From NCBI GenBank assembly GCA_937952925.1, contig CALFYA010000293.1, forward strand, positions 1 to 5,347: a stretch of DNA of 5,347 nt, read 5' to 3'. Position numbers and translations under genes: made by a program. The notes beneath the pieces were generated by a model that saw nothing but the letters and a program-made list of their open reading frames with translations, was not told where the DNA came from and ran no database searches. Positions 1 through 5,233 of this stretch are shown one piece after another; position 1 is the first letter of the stretch; every line of letters begins with the position of its first letter. The DNA comes from an uncultured Moraxellaceae bacterium. GTDB lineage: Bacteria; Pseudomonadota; Gammaproteobacteria; Pseudomonadales; Moraxellaceae.

Positions 1-41
1 TCGTCTAAAAAATCGTCTATGTCGCGACCACGACTGAAACG

Positions 42-65
42 TCAACAGACCCTAGGGTCTGTTGA
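42..65. repeat. perfect 24-bp palindrome, possible abutting IS ends
   Basis: The arm TCAACAGACCCT is followed directly by its exact complement, centred between 53 and 54 on a CTAG. Allowing one inserted base on the right side, the symmetry continues outwards (ACG on the left, CGT on the right). Read outward from the central TA, both arms begin GGGTCTGTTGA, which resembles the start of terminal inverted repeats of some IS5-family elements (those I remember begin GGCTTTGTTGAA). Such elements often use TA or CTAG targets. It could be two insertion-sequence ends meeting at a TA, an operator or a hairpin. No T-tract follows, so a simple terminator is less likely. The symmetry is directly seen; the IS reading is inference. 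Confidence 0.5.
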
Positions 66-132
66 ACGTCACAGAACTGTCATGATCTGCCGCTAAGATC
101 GCCAACGACATTTGATTTAGTTGAGGTCAATC

Positions 133-420
133 ATGATCAAAGCATGGATTGTTGCAGCCGTTGTTGCAGTGACGAGCCTATCGGCACTGGCAAGCGAAGA
201 TGGCTTTGCCGCAGGCAGCAAATACAACAAAGCAGGATTTGTCGCTGCAATTGAAGATGGCCGCCTGTGGGTATTCAAAGAAGGCTCTAAAGAACTTGAA
301 GAGTTTAAAACCAATGGTGAGCCGGCCATGAGTGTCGCTCGTATTGGCGATGGCCCTGAAGGCATGACCATTAAGTCGGTCAGTGAAGCCACGATTGATG
401 AATATAAAGCTGCTCAATAA
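133..420 (+). CDS. small secreted protein of unknown function
   Basis: This encodes a 95-residue protein. Residues 1-20 form a typical Sec signal peptide: one Lys near the N-terminus, a hydrophobic core (residues 4-19) and a likely signal peptidase I site after Ala-Leu-Ala (18-20). The mature part of about 75 residues is small and polar, has no cysteine and no further membrane segment, so it should be periplasmic or exported. It contains an aromatic DGRLWVFKEGS stretch (42-52) and a later GPEGMTIK stretch (74-81). I have a weak memory of unnamed small bacterial proteins with a similar pattern but cannot assign a function. The ATG at 133 is preferred over the in-frame TTG at 121 because GAGGT (123-127) lies 5 nt upstream of it, and the signal peptide starts there. 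The gene stands alone, with its own terminator before the cobalamin genes, so a functional link to them is not implied. Confidence 0.85.
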   Translation: MIKAWIVAAVVAVTSLSALASEDGFAAGSKYNKAGFVAAIEDGRLWVFKEGSKELEEFKTNGEPAMSVARIGDGPEGMTIKSVSEATIDEYKAAQ

Positions 421-469
421 TTTACTTTGCGCTGTGTATAAGACAAAAACAACACGTTGACGCATAATA

Positions 470-495
470 GGCCGCTTTCATCAGCGGCCTTTTTT
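470..495 (+). terminator. rho-independent terminator
   Basis: A 7-bp perfect GC-rich stem, GGCCGCT (470-476) paired with AGCGGCC (483-489), has a 6-nt loop and is followed directly by six T (490-495). It lies 50 nt after the stop of the small secreted protein and should end that transcript. The T-tract runs straight into the ATG of the next gene at 496, so the cobalamin genes must be transcribed either by readthrough or from a promoter very close by. Confidence 0.85.
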
Positions 496-1002
496 ATGTC
501 GATCATTCTGATCCGTCATCCTGTCGTGGCGATGTCGGGGCGTTGTTATGGTCGCTTAGATGTCGACGTTGCGCCCGACACGCTCGCTCAAGCCACCCAA
601 ACCCTACAGGATCATCAGCATCAACCCATTTGGTGTAGTCCGGCACGGCGCTGCTTGCAGCTGGCCGAGCGTCTATCCAATGATGTGACGATTGTCCCTG
701 CTTTGCAGGAACTTGATTTTGGTTGTTGGGAAGGTCTGAGTTGGGATGAGATCCCACGCCATGAGCTAGATGGGTGGGCGGCTAATCTGTGGGATTATCA
801 GGTGGGCGGTGCAGAGAGCGTCCGCATGTTACAGCAGCGCGTTCAACAGGCATTTGCACAAGCAAAAGCCCAGCCCAACCCCTTGATCTGGATCACCCAT
901 GCGGGGGTGATTCGTACACTCCTCGCTGATCTCGGCCAGATTGCCGAATCCGACCGTTGGCACGCGCCGATCGCCTATGCCACACCTTATCTGGTTGAAT
1001 AA
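496..1002 (+). CDS. cobC: CobC-like phosphatase (histidine phosphatase family)
   Basis: This is a 168-residue cytoplasmic enzyme of the histidine phosphatase (phosphoglycerate mutase-like) superfamily. The N-terminal IRHP motif carries the phospho-accepting His8, in the RHP rather than RHG variant. It is followed by GRCYGRLD (15-22), a CSPARR segment (47-52) with the phosphate-binding Arg, an acidic QELDFGCWEG (71-80) and the second histidine in ITHAGVIR (133-140, His135). The family member in cobalamin synthesis removes the 5' phosphate from alpha-ribazole phosphate or adenosylcobalamin phosphate. The position 3 nt upstream of cobQ and in one run with cobS supports that role over other phosphatases of this broad family. 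ATG 496 is chosen because the catalytic motif begins six residues later; an upstream in-frame TTG (457) would add 13 residues encoded across the terminator. No Shine-Dalgarno sequence is visible before either start. Confidence 0.85.
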   Translation: MSIILIRHPVVAMSGRCYGRLDVDVAPDTLAQATQTLQDHQHQPIWCSPARRCLQLAERLSNDVTIVPALQELDFGCWEGLSWDEIPRHELDGWAANLWDYQVGGAESVRMLQQRVQQAFAQAKAQPNPLIWITHAGVIRTLLADLGQIAESDRWHAPIAYATPYLVE

Positions 1003-1005
1003 TTC

Positions 1006-2475
1006 ATGCCCACATTGATGATCCAAGGCTGCACCTCAGATGCAGGCAAAAGCACCATGGTTGCGGCACTGTGCCGCATCTTGGCACGTCGTGGCGTACA
1101 GGTTGCGCCATTTAAACCACAAAATATGGCACTCAATAGCGCCGTCACCGCCGATGGTGGTGAGATTGGCCGCGCTCAAGCGGTACAAGCGGTGGCCTGT
1201 GGGATTGAGCCACACACCGATCACAATCCGGTATTACTCAAACCGACCGCCGATTGCACTGCACAAGTGATTATCCAAGGTCATGCGATTGGGCATTTGT
1301 CGGCACTTGATTATCACGAGTACAAACAGCAAGCGCGTCTGGCGGTGATGCAATCGTGGCAGCGTCTTGAACAGGGTTATCAGGCGGTCTTGGTTGAAGG
1401 TGCGGGTAGCCCTGCTGAGATCAATCTACGCGCCAATGATATTGCCAATATGGGTTTTGCCGAAGAAGCCGATTGTCCGGTCTGGTTGGTGGCGGATATT
1501 GATAAAGGGGGAGTGTTTGCCCATTTTGTCGGCACGCTCGCTTGCTTGAGTGACACTGAGCAAGCACGAATTCAAGGTTTTATCATCAATCGCTTTCGGG
1601 GTGATCTGCGCTTGTTGCAAGATGGTTTGGATTGGCTGGAAGCCAAAACGGGTAAGCCAGTCTTGGCGGTCGTGCCATATTTACATGGCCTTGATATTGC
1701 CGCTGAAGATGCGATTTCAACCCTTGCATTTGACCGCAACAGCTCAGCGCGTTTTCGGGTTGTTGCACCAGTGTTTCCACATATTTCCAATCACACCGAC
1801 CTAGATGCTCTCCGGCAATTGCCCGATGTGGAGTTGATTTGGGTGTTGCCCGATCAACCGATTCCACCTGCGGATTTGATCGTGCTGTGTGGCAGCAAAC
1901 ATACCCGTGCCGATTTGGCATGGCTACGGGCGCAAGGCTGGGACACCGCGATTGCCAAGCATCTGCGCTATGGGGGCAAAGTGATCGGGATTTGTGGCGG
2001 CTATCAAATGCTCGGACAAACCATTGATGATCCAACAGGTGTCGAAGGTGAAACGGGCATCACGCAAGGGTTGGGTTATCTGCCGATCCACACCACCATG
2101 CACGCACACAAACAGCTCCATCAAGTGCATGGCGTATTGACCCTTGCGGGTGAGTCGGTGGAGTGTCAGGGTTATGAGATTCATCAGGGCATTAGTACAC
2201 TTTCGCGTGAATTAATCCCTTTGATCACCCTACACGATGGCCGTGTCGATGGTGTACAAAGCGACGATGGTCAAATCCTTGGTACATATTTGCACGGGAT
2301 TTTTGACTATCCCGACGCACGGCGCGTCCTACTGGCATGGGCAGGCCATCAACTCGATACCCACGCACCCGACCCCAGCGAGATTTTAGAGCAGCAGATC
2401 AATCGACTCGCTGATGCTGTTGATCACGCGATGGATTGGGACAAAGCCAAAGCTGCGGGTTGGAGCTGGCCGTGA
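1006..2475 (+). CDS. cobQ: cobyric acid synthase (CobQ/CbiP)
   Basis: This 489-residue protein is full length for the family. It performs ATP- and glutamine-dependent amidation of the b, d, e and g carboxylates of adenosylcobyrinic acid a,c-diamide to give adenosylcobyric acid, in the cytoplasm. The N-terminal dethiobiotin-synthetase-like ATPase domain begins with the P-loop GCTSDAGKST (8-17) and continues with PFKPQNMALNS (35-45), a hallmark of CobQ. The C-terminal class I (triad type) glutamine amidotransferase domain has the nucleophile Cys330 in GICGGYQ (328-334) and the catalytic His430 in TYLHGIFD (427-434). The ATG lies 3 nt after the cobC stop with no strong ribosome site, suggesting translational coupling. 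Its stop overlaps the GTG start of cobS. All key residues are present and nothing looks broken. Some nomenclatures call it CbiP; the sequence alone does not separate aerobic from anaerobic pathway naming. Confidence 0.96.
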   Translation: MPTLMIQGCTSDAGKSTMVAALCRILARRGVQVAPFKPQNMALNSAVTADGGEIGRAQAVQAVACGIEPHTDHNPVLLKPTADCTAQVIIQGHAIGHLSALDYHEYKQQARLAVMQSWQRLEQGYQAVLVEGAGSPAEINLRANDIANMGFAEEADCPVWLVADIDKGGVFAHFVGTLACLSDTEQARIQGFIINRFRGDLRLLQDGLDWLEAKTGKPVLAVVPYLHGLDIAAEDAISTLAFDRNSSARFRVVAPVFPHISNHTDLDALRQLPDVELIWVLPDQPIPPADLIVLCGSKHTRADLAWLRAQGWDTAIAKHLRYGGKVIGICGGYQMLGQTIDDPTGVEGETGITQGLGYLPIHTTMHAHKQLHQVHGVLTLAGESVECQGYEIHQGISTLSRELIPLITLHDGRVDGVQSDDGQILGTYLHGIFDYPDARRVLLAWAGHQLDTHAPDPSEILEQQINRLADAVDHAMDWDKAKAAGWSWP

Positions 2476-3206
2476 CCCGTTTGATTTTAGCGATTCAATT
2501 TCTCACCCGTCTGCCGACCCCTCAAGTCCGTGAGTTTCGCCCTGAGCTACTGGCACAATCAGCGCGTTATTTCCCGCTCGTGGGGGTGTTGATTGGCGGA
2601 TTGTTGGTGTTGATCCTACAACTGTTTGGTCAGGATCAAGCATGGATTGCCGCATGGGTGGGGGTTGCGTTTTGGGTGTGGGTGACCGGTGGCCTGCACC
2701 TTGATGGCTTGGCCGATGTCAGTGATGCACTTGGCGCAGCACATCGTGATCCTGAGCGACTGCTGGCCGTGATGAAAGATCCCCATGTGGGCAGTTTTGG
2801 TGTGCTGAGTCTGCTCGTCGCCGTGTCTGGCAAGCTGGTGTTACTCTCCCAAGTGATCTTGCAACACCAGTGGTTGGCACTGCTCCTGATTCCGGCATGG
2901 GCGCGGTTTGCGGTGTATCGCTGGCAAACCTTGCCGCCGCTCGGTACTGGTGGATTGGCCGAAAAGTTTAGCTGGTCTATTGGTGGTGGGTGGTTTTGGG
3001 GCTGGCTGCTGATCCTTGTGGGCTTAAGTGCTTGGTGGTGTCCGGTGCTGATCTTTACACCCGTGGTGATTGAGTTGTACCGTGCGTGGTTGGTTGCTCG
3101 TTTGGGAGGAGTGAGTGGCGATTGTCTGGGTGCAGGGATTGAGGTGCTTGAATTGTCGATGCTGTTGGGAGTGGCTGCTTTATTTAAATATATACATATA
3201 TATTGA
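2472..3206 (+). CDS. cobS: adenosylcobinamide-GDP ribazoletransferase (cobalamin synthase, CobS)
   Basis: This 244-residue integral inner-membrane enzyme joins adenosylcobinamide-GDP to alpha-ribazole (or its 5' phosphate), releasing GMP and forming adenosylcobalamin (or its phosphate). The N-terminus LILAIQFLTRLP (4-15) is typical, as is the metal-binding-type acidic motif GLHLDGLADVSDA (74-86), followed by RDPERLLAVMKDPHVGSFGV (92-111). Several hydrophobic segments follow, roughly 37-51, 57-73, 108-140 and 180-215. The GTG at 2472 is chosen as start: it overlaps the cobQ stop (GTGA), has GGAG (2462-2465) 6 nt upstream, and places the family motif near the N-terminus. An upstream ATG at 2436 would add 12 unlikely residues. 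The last codons are unusually AT-rich (FKYIHIY) and form part of an inverted repeat. No CobU or CobT gene, needed to make the substrates, is in this window. Confidence 0.95.
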   Translation: MTRLILAIQFLTRLPTPQVREFRPELLAQSARYFPLVGVLIGGLLVLILQLFGQDQAWIAAWVGVAFWVWVTGGLHLDGLADVSDALGAAHRDPERLLAVMKDPHVGSFGVLSLLVAVSGKLVLLSQVILQHQWLALLLIPAWARFAVYRWQTLPPLGTGGLAEKFSWSIGGGWFWGWLLILVGLSAWWCPVLIFTPVVIELYRAWLVARLGGVSGDCLGAGIEVLELSMLLGVAALFKYIHIY

Positions 3207-3225
3207 TCATAAAACGTCAGCAGCC
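3173..3225. repeat. imperfect inverted repeat between convergent genes, possible bidirectional terminator
   Basis: GGCTGCT (3173-3179) pairs with AGCAGCC (3219-3225). Between them TTTAT (3179-3183) could pair with ATAAA (3209-3213) as an alternative, and AATATATA (3187-3194) pairs with TATATATT (3197-3204). Together these could form one long imperfect hairpin spanning the cobS stop and the 26-bp gap before the end of the ATPase gene. It sits where a shared terminator for two converging operons would be expected, but there is no clean T-tract on either side, so the terminator role is only inferred. Confidence 0.35.
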
Positions 3226-3232
3226 CTCGCCT

Positions 3233-4000
3233 CTAACGCATGACAAACCAACCGTCTTGTCCGTGGGTCAACGCGAAGATTGGCGTTTGATACAACGCTG
3301 ATAGATTCTCTGTGGTACACACCTCCTCCACCGTGCCAGCCAGCCAACGCCCATCACCAAACAGCAATAACGCATGGCTGCAATAACGTGCATGATTGGG
3401 ATCATGACTGACCAGCATCAGCGTATGGCCTTGATCGCTGTGTTGTTGGAGTAGTTGCAGCGTTTGCTGCTGATGACGCAGATCCAGCTGTGAGAGTGGT
3501 TCATCAAGGAGTAGGAGAGGCGCTTGTTGCATCAACGCAGTGGCCAACGCCACCCGACGCTGCTCCCCACCCGACAGCGTCGCCAGATCGCGGTGGGCAA
3601 AACCCGCCAAGTCCAACTGCGCCAACCATGCATGCGCTTGGATATGGTCGGCCTGACTTTCCCAAGCAAAACGGGATAATCGCGCATGGCAACCCGTCAG
3701 CACCTGCTCCAGCACCGTGGTGGGAAAGGGGTGTTGGTCATGCTGCGGTATCCATGCCAACTGCTTGGCGCGCTCGCGTGGGCGATAATCCTGTAAGGGT
3801 TGTCCAGCCAAATACACAGCACCTGTATGGGCAGGATGCCAACCAGCGAGTGTGGTGAGTAATGTGCTTTTGCCACAACCATTTTGCCCCAAGACCAGCC
3901 ACATCTCGCCCTGTTGCAACTGTAAATTCAACTGATCACATAAGCGCCTAGTGCCTTGTTGCAGGCTTAATTGTGTGATCACAACCATCGGAGGCGTCAT
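3233..4000 (-). CDS. btuD: ABC transporter ATP-binding protein (BtuD/FecE family)
   Basis: This 255-residue cytoplasmic ATPase powers the permease encoded just upstream. All ABC elements are intact: Walker A GQNGCGKST (38-46), Q-loop Gln86 in WIPQH, signature LSGGEQRRV (142-150), Walker B LLLLDEP (162-168, catalytic Glu167), D-loop SQLD (170-173) and switch His199 in LVSHD. Length and motif spacing fit the COG1120/BtuD group that serves cobalamin, siderophore and haem importers. The start at 4000 is supported by a 4-nt ATGA overlap with the permease stop and by GAGGGG 7 nt upstream; an internal Met5 has no ribosome site. Position beside cobalamin synthesis genes favours corrinoid import, but the family also imports ferric siderophores, so the substrate is inferred. 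Confidence 0.85.
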   Translation of the reverse strand: MTPPMVVITQLSLQQGTRRLCDQLNLQLQQGEMWLVLGQNGCGKSTLLTTLAGWHPAHTGAVYLAGQPLQDYRPRERAKQLAWIPQHDQHPFPTTVLEQVLTGCHARLSRFAWESQADHIQAHAWLAQLDLAGFAHRDLATLSGGEQRRVALATALMQQAPLLLLDEPLSQLDLRHQQQTLQLLQQHSDQGHTLMLVSHDPNHARYCSHALLLFGDGRWLAGTVEEVCTTENLSALYQTPIFALTHGQDGWFVMR

Positions 4001-4998
4001 GTGCCAGCCCCTCGACGTTGCGACAATAGCCAGACAAACAAGGGCGCTCCCAATAACGCAGTGACCACCCCAACAGGAAGCTGCTCAGGCGCAATCACCA
4101 GACGTGATAAAACATCGGCCAACAACAATACAATCCCACCCGTCAGGGCACTTGCCGGAATCAACACGCGCTGATCTTGACCAATCAAGAGTCGCAACGC
4201 ATGCGGTACGATCAGCCCCACAAAACCGATCATCCCCGCTGTGGTCACTGCCAACGCGGTGGCAACCGCAGCAAATGCATAGAGCATCAGCGACAACTGC
4301 TGTGTAGACACCCCAAGTGCAAAGGCACGCTGTTGGCCGAGTGCCAACATGTTGAGGTCACGCAGCAGCGGCCAAACCAGCAGCAACACCAGTACCAGTC
4401 CTGCGGCAGACCAGTGCCATGTTGCACCAGACAAATCACCGAGCATCCAAAAAATCATACCTCGCAACAAACCATCGGGTGCAAGGCTAAGGAGTAAAGA
4501 ACTAAATGCTCCACAAAAGGATGAAACGGCCACTCCAGTGAGCAACAGCTGTGCAGTTGATGCCCGTGTACCACTGAGCACAAACACCAAGAGCATGGCA
4601 ATAAATGCACCCAACGCCGCACTCAGATTGACCAAGCCCACCCCAGCGCCCAGCAACATCGCCAGTAGTGCACCCACACTCGCACCGCCCGAAGTGCCCA
4701 AGATATAAGGATCAGCCAACGGATTACGCAGCAAAATTTGTTGTAATGCACCCGCCACAGCCAGTAGTCCACCCACGGTTAATGCAGCCAAGGTACGCGG
4801 CAAGCGTAAACTCAGCACCACATCGCGGGCAATTTGTCCATCGAGATCTTGCTGCAACAGTTGCCACGGACGATACGCGGTACTGCCCACACATAAGCTC
4901 AGCAGGCTAGCGCCTACGGCCAACAGCACTAAGCCCAGCAAAAGCATGGTGCGACGTTGAGGTGTCAGTGGCTGATGAGCAGAAGATAAGAGGTGCAA
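3997..4998 (-). CDS. btuC: ABC transporter permease (BtuC/FecCD family), probable corrinoid importer
   Basis: This 333-residue inner-membrane permease is close to the usual BtuC length. It is strongly hydrophobic, with segments near 18-38, 70-90, 107-142, 149-172, 197-212, 235-272, 280-300 and 311-327, fitting the roughly ten-helix FecCD fold. Family hallmarks are LRLPRTLAAL (64-73), RNPLADPYILGTSGGA (91-106) and the coupling region GFVGLIVPHALRLL (258-271) that contacts the ATPase. The start is taken as TTG at 4998 because AGGA lies 7 nt upstream and a stop codon closes the frame just above. The next ATG (4947, residue 18) has no visible ribosome site and would begin exactly at the first membrane helix. 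It is the first gene of a two-gene operon with the ATPase. No periplasmic binding protein (btuF) is adjacent. Corrinoid is the favoured substrate from the cob neighbours, iron-siderophore the alternative. Confidence 0.85.
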   Translation of the reverse strand: MHLLSSAHQPLTPQRRTMLLLGLVLLAVGASLLSLCVGSTAYRPWQLLQQDLDGQIARDVVLSLRLPRTLAALTVGGLLAVAGALQQILLRNPLADPYILGTSGGASVGALLAMLLGAGVGLVNLSAALGAFIAMLLVFVLSGTRASTAQLLLTGVAVSSFCGAFSSLLLSLAPDGLLRGMIFWMLGDLSGATWHWSAAGLVLVLLLVWPLLRDLNMLALGQQRAFALGVSTQQLSLMLYAFAAVATALAVTTAGMIGFVGLIVPHALRLLIGQDQRVLIPASALTGGIVLLLADVLSRLVIAPEQLPVGVVTALLGAPLFVWLLSQRRGAGT

Positions 4999-5035
4999 AT
5001 GATGATCCTAAGCAGGAGTCGTGGTGCAGATTTGT

Positions 5036-5041
5036 ATTGTA
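5036..5041 (-). promoter_or_regulatory. candidate -10 element for the btuC-btuD operon
   Basis: Read on the minus strand this is TACAAT, a 5 of 6 match to the sigma-70 -10 consensus, placed so that transcription would start about 30 nt before the TTG start codon. The -35 region at 17-nt spacing (CAACGC, 5059-5064) is poor, so the promoter may be weak or need an activator. Confidence 0.35.
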
Positions 5042-5047
5042 CAACGG

Positions 5048-5066
5048 AACAATGATAAGCGTTGTT
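5048..5066 (-). promoter_or_regulatory. Fur-box-like inverted repeat upstream of btuC
   Basis: The plus-strand 19-mer begins AACAATGATAA and ends TTGTT, with AACAA/TTGTT as outer arms. Compared base by base with the classical 19-bp Fur consensus it matches 13 positions, including the central ATGATAA. It overlaps the expected -35 and spacer region of the candidate promoter, the usual place for iron-dependent repression. Matches of this quality also arise by chance in AT-rich promoters, so this is only suggestive. Confidence 0.35.
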
Positions 5067-5103
5067 CTTAATTTGGCATCTGCTTGATCCAAAATAGGGC
5101 TAG

Positions 5104-5173
5104 ACCCTTTTTTTTGGATACGTTTTAGACTATAAAATATCAATCACTTAGACAACGTCCGAAAAAAAGGGGT
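5104..5173. repeat. inverted ACCC/T-tract arms flanking the IHF site
   Basis: The left arm (5104-5122) reads ACCC, eight T, GGATACG. The right arm (5156-5173) reads CGTCC, G, seven A, GGGGT, and its complement is ACCCC, seven T, CGGACG. The two arms are thus near-perfect inverted copies with small indels, separated by about 33 nt containing the IHF consensus. This could be a folded integration platform brought together by IHF bending, or paired binding sites for the adaptation complex. Confidence 0.55.
5138..5150 (+). promoter_or_regulatory. IHF binding site in CRISPR leader
   Basis: TATCAATCACTTA matches the IHF core consensus WATCAANNNNTTR at every defined position and is preceded by an A/T-rich run (5131-5140), as IHF prefers. 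It ends 83 nt before the first repeat. IHF is known to bend leader DNA for spacer acquisition in type I-E and I-F systems, which fits this location. Confidence 0.65.
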
Positions 5174-5191
5174 TGTCGGCTGCTGACAGCC
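5174..5191. repeat. short leader hairpin with two alternative folds
   Basis: Positions 5174-5188 are a near-perfect palindrome (TGTC..GACA outer arms, one G-T mismatch). Alternatively GGCTG (5178-5182) pairs with CAGCC (5187-5191) around a 4-nt loop. It lies between the right ACCC/T-tract arm and the proposed pre-crRNA promoter. It may be a protein site; its function is unknown. Confidence 0.35.
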
Positions 5192-5198
5192 AAGTCTC

Positions 5199-5227
5199 TT
5201 TAAAAATCTGGTACATCAGAGTATTAT
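5199..5227 (+). promoter_or_regulatory. candidate pre-crRNA promoter
   Basis: A -35-like TTTAAA (5199-5204, 4 of 6 matches) and a -10-like TATTAT (5222-5227, 5 of 6) are separated by exactly 17 nt. The predicted start of transcription falls at about 5234, the first base of repeat 1, and transcription would run into the array. Confidence 0.45.
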
Positions 5228-5233
5228 GCTCTA

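Larger units (their letters stand above)
5101..5233 (+). promoter_or_regulatory. type I-F CRISPR leader
   Basis: This non-coding, AT-rich stretch directly precedes the first CRISPR repeat on the side expected for a type I-F leader, given the repeat orientation. It holds an ACCC plus eight-T motif (5104-5115), an exact IHF consensus (5138-5150), a near-complement of the first motif (5156-5173), a small hairpin (5174-5191) and a promoter-like pair close to the first repeat. Leaders of type I-F arrays commonly carry an ACCC/T-tract motif and IHF sites that guide spacer integration. The left boundary is my choice; the stretch runs back into the btuC upstream region. Confidence 0.75.

Noticed and set aside
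1..96. Open plus-strand frame from the left edge to the TAA at 94-96 (31 residues, Ser/Lys/Arg-rich).
   Set aside because: It runs through the perfect palindrome and shows no recognisable protein pattern; too short to call as the end of an upstream gene, and a competing frame ends at 37.
457..495. N-terminal extension of CobC from TTG 457.
   Set aside because: The added residues are encoded by the terminator hairpin, have no ribosome site, and the catalytic IRHP motif is already at the N-terminus when starting at ATG 496.
3217..3225. GTCAGCAGCC-like 9-mer shared, in inverted form, with the CRISPR leader hairpin.
   Set aside because: Too short to be meaningful; likely chance.
3490..3858. 122-residue plus-strand open frame opposite the ATPase gene.
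   Set aside because: Composition (Pro, His, Arg rich) is what an antisense shadow of this ABC ATPase would give, and there is no ribosome site or family motif.
5104..5115. Terminator reading of the ACCC/eight-T motif.
   Set aside because: No GC-rich stem lies directly before the T-tract on the plus strand, and the motif fits the conserved leader element of type I-F arrays better.
4907..5143. 78-residue minus-strand open frame overlapping the permease start and the leader.
   Set aside because: It overlaps the well-supported permease in another frame, covers the Fur-like site and IHF region, and shows no recognisable motif.
4999..5233. Cobalamin riboswitch upstream of the btuC-like gene.
   Set aside because: On the minus strand I see no B12 box or the expected multi-stem layout, and much of the space is CRISPR leader.
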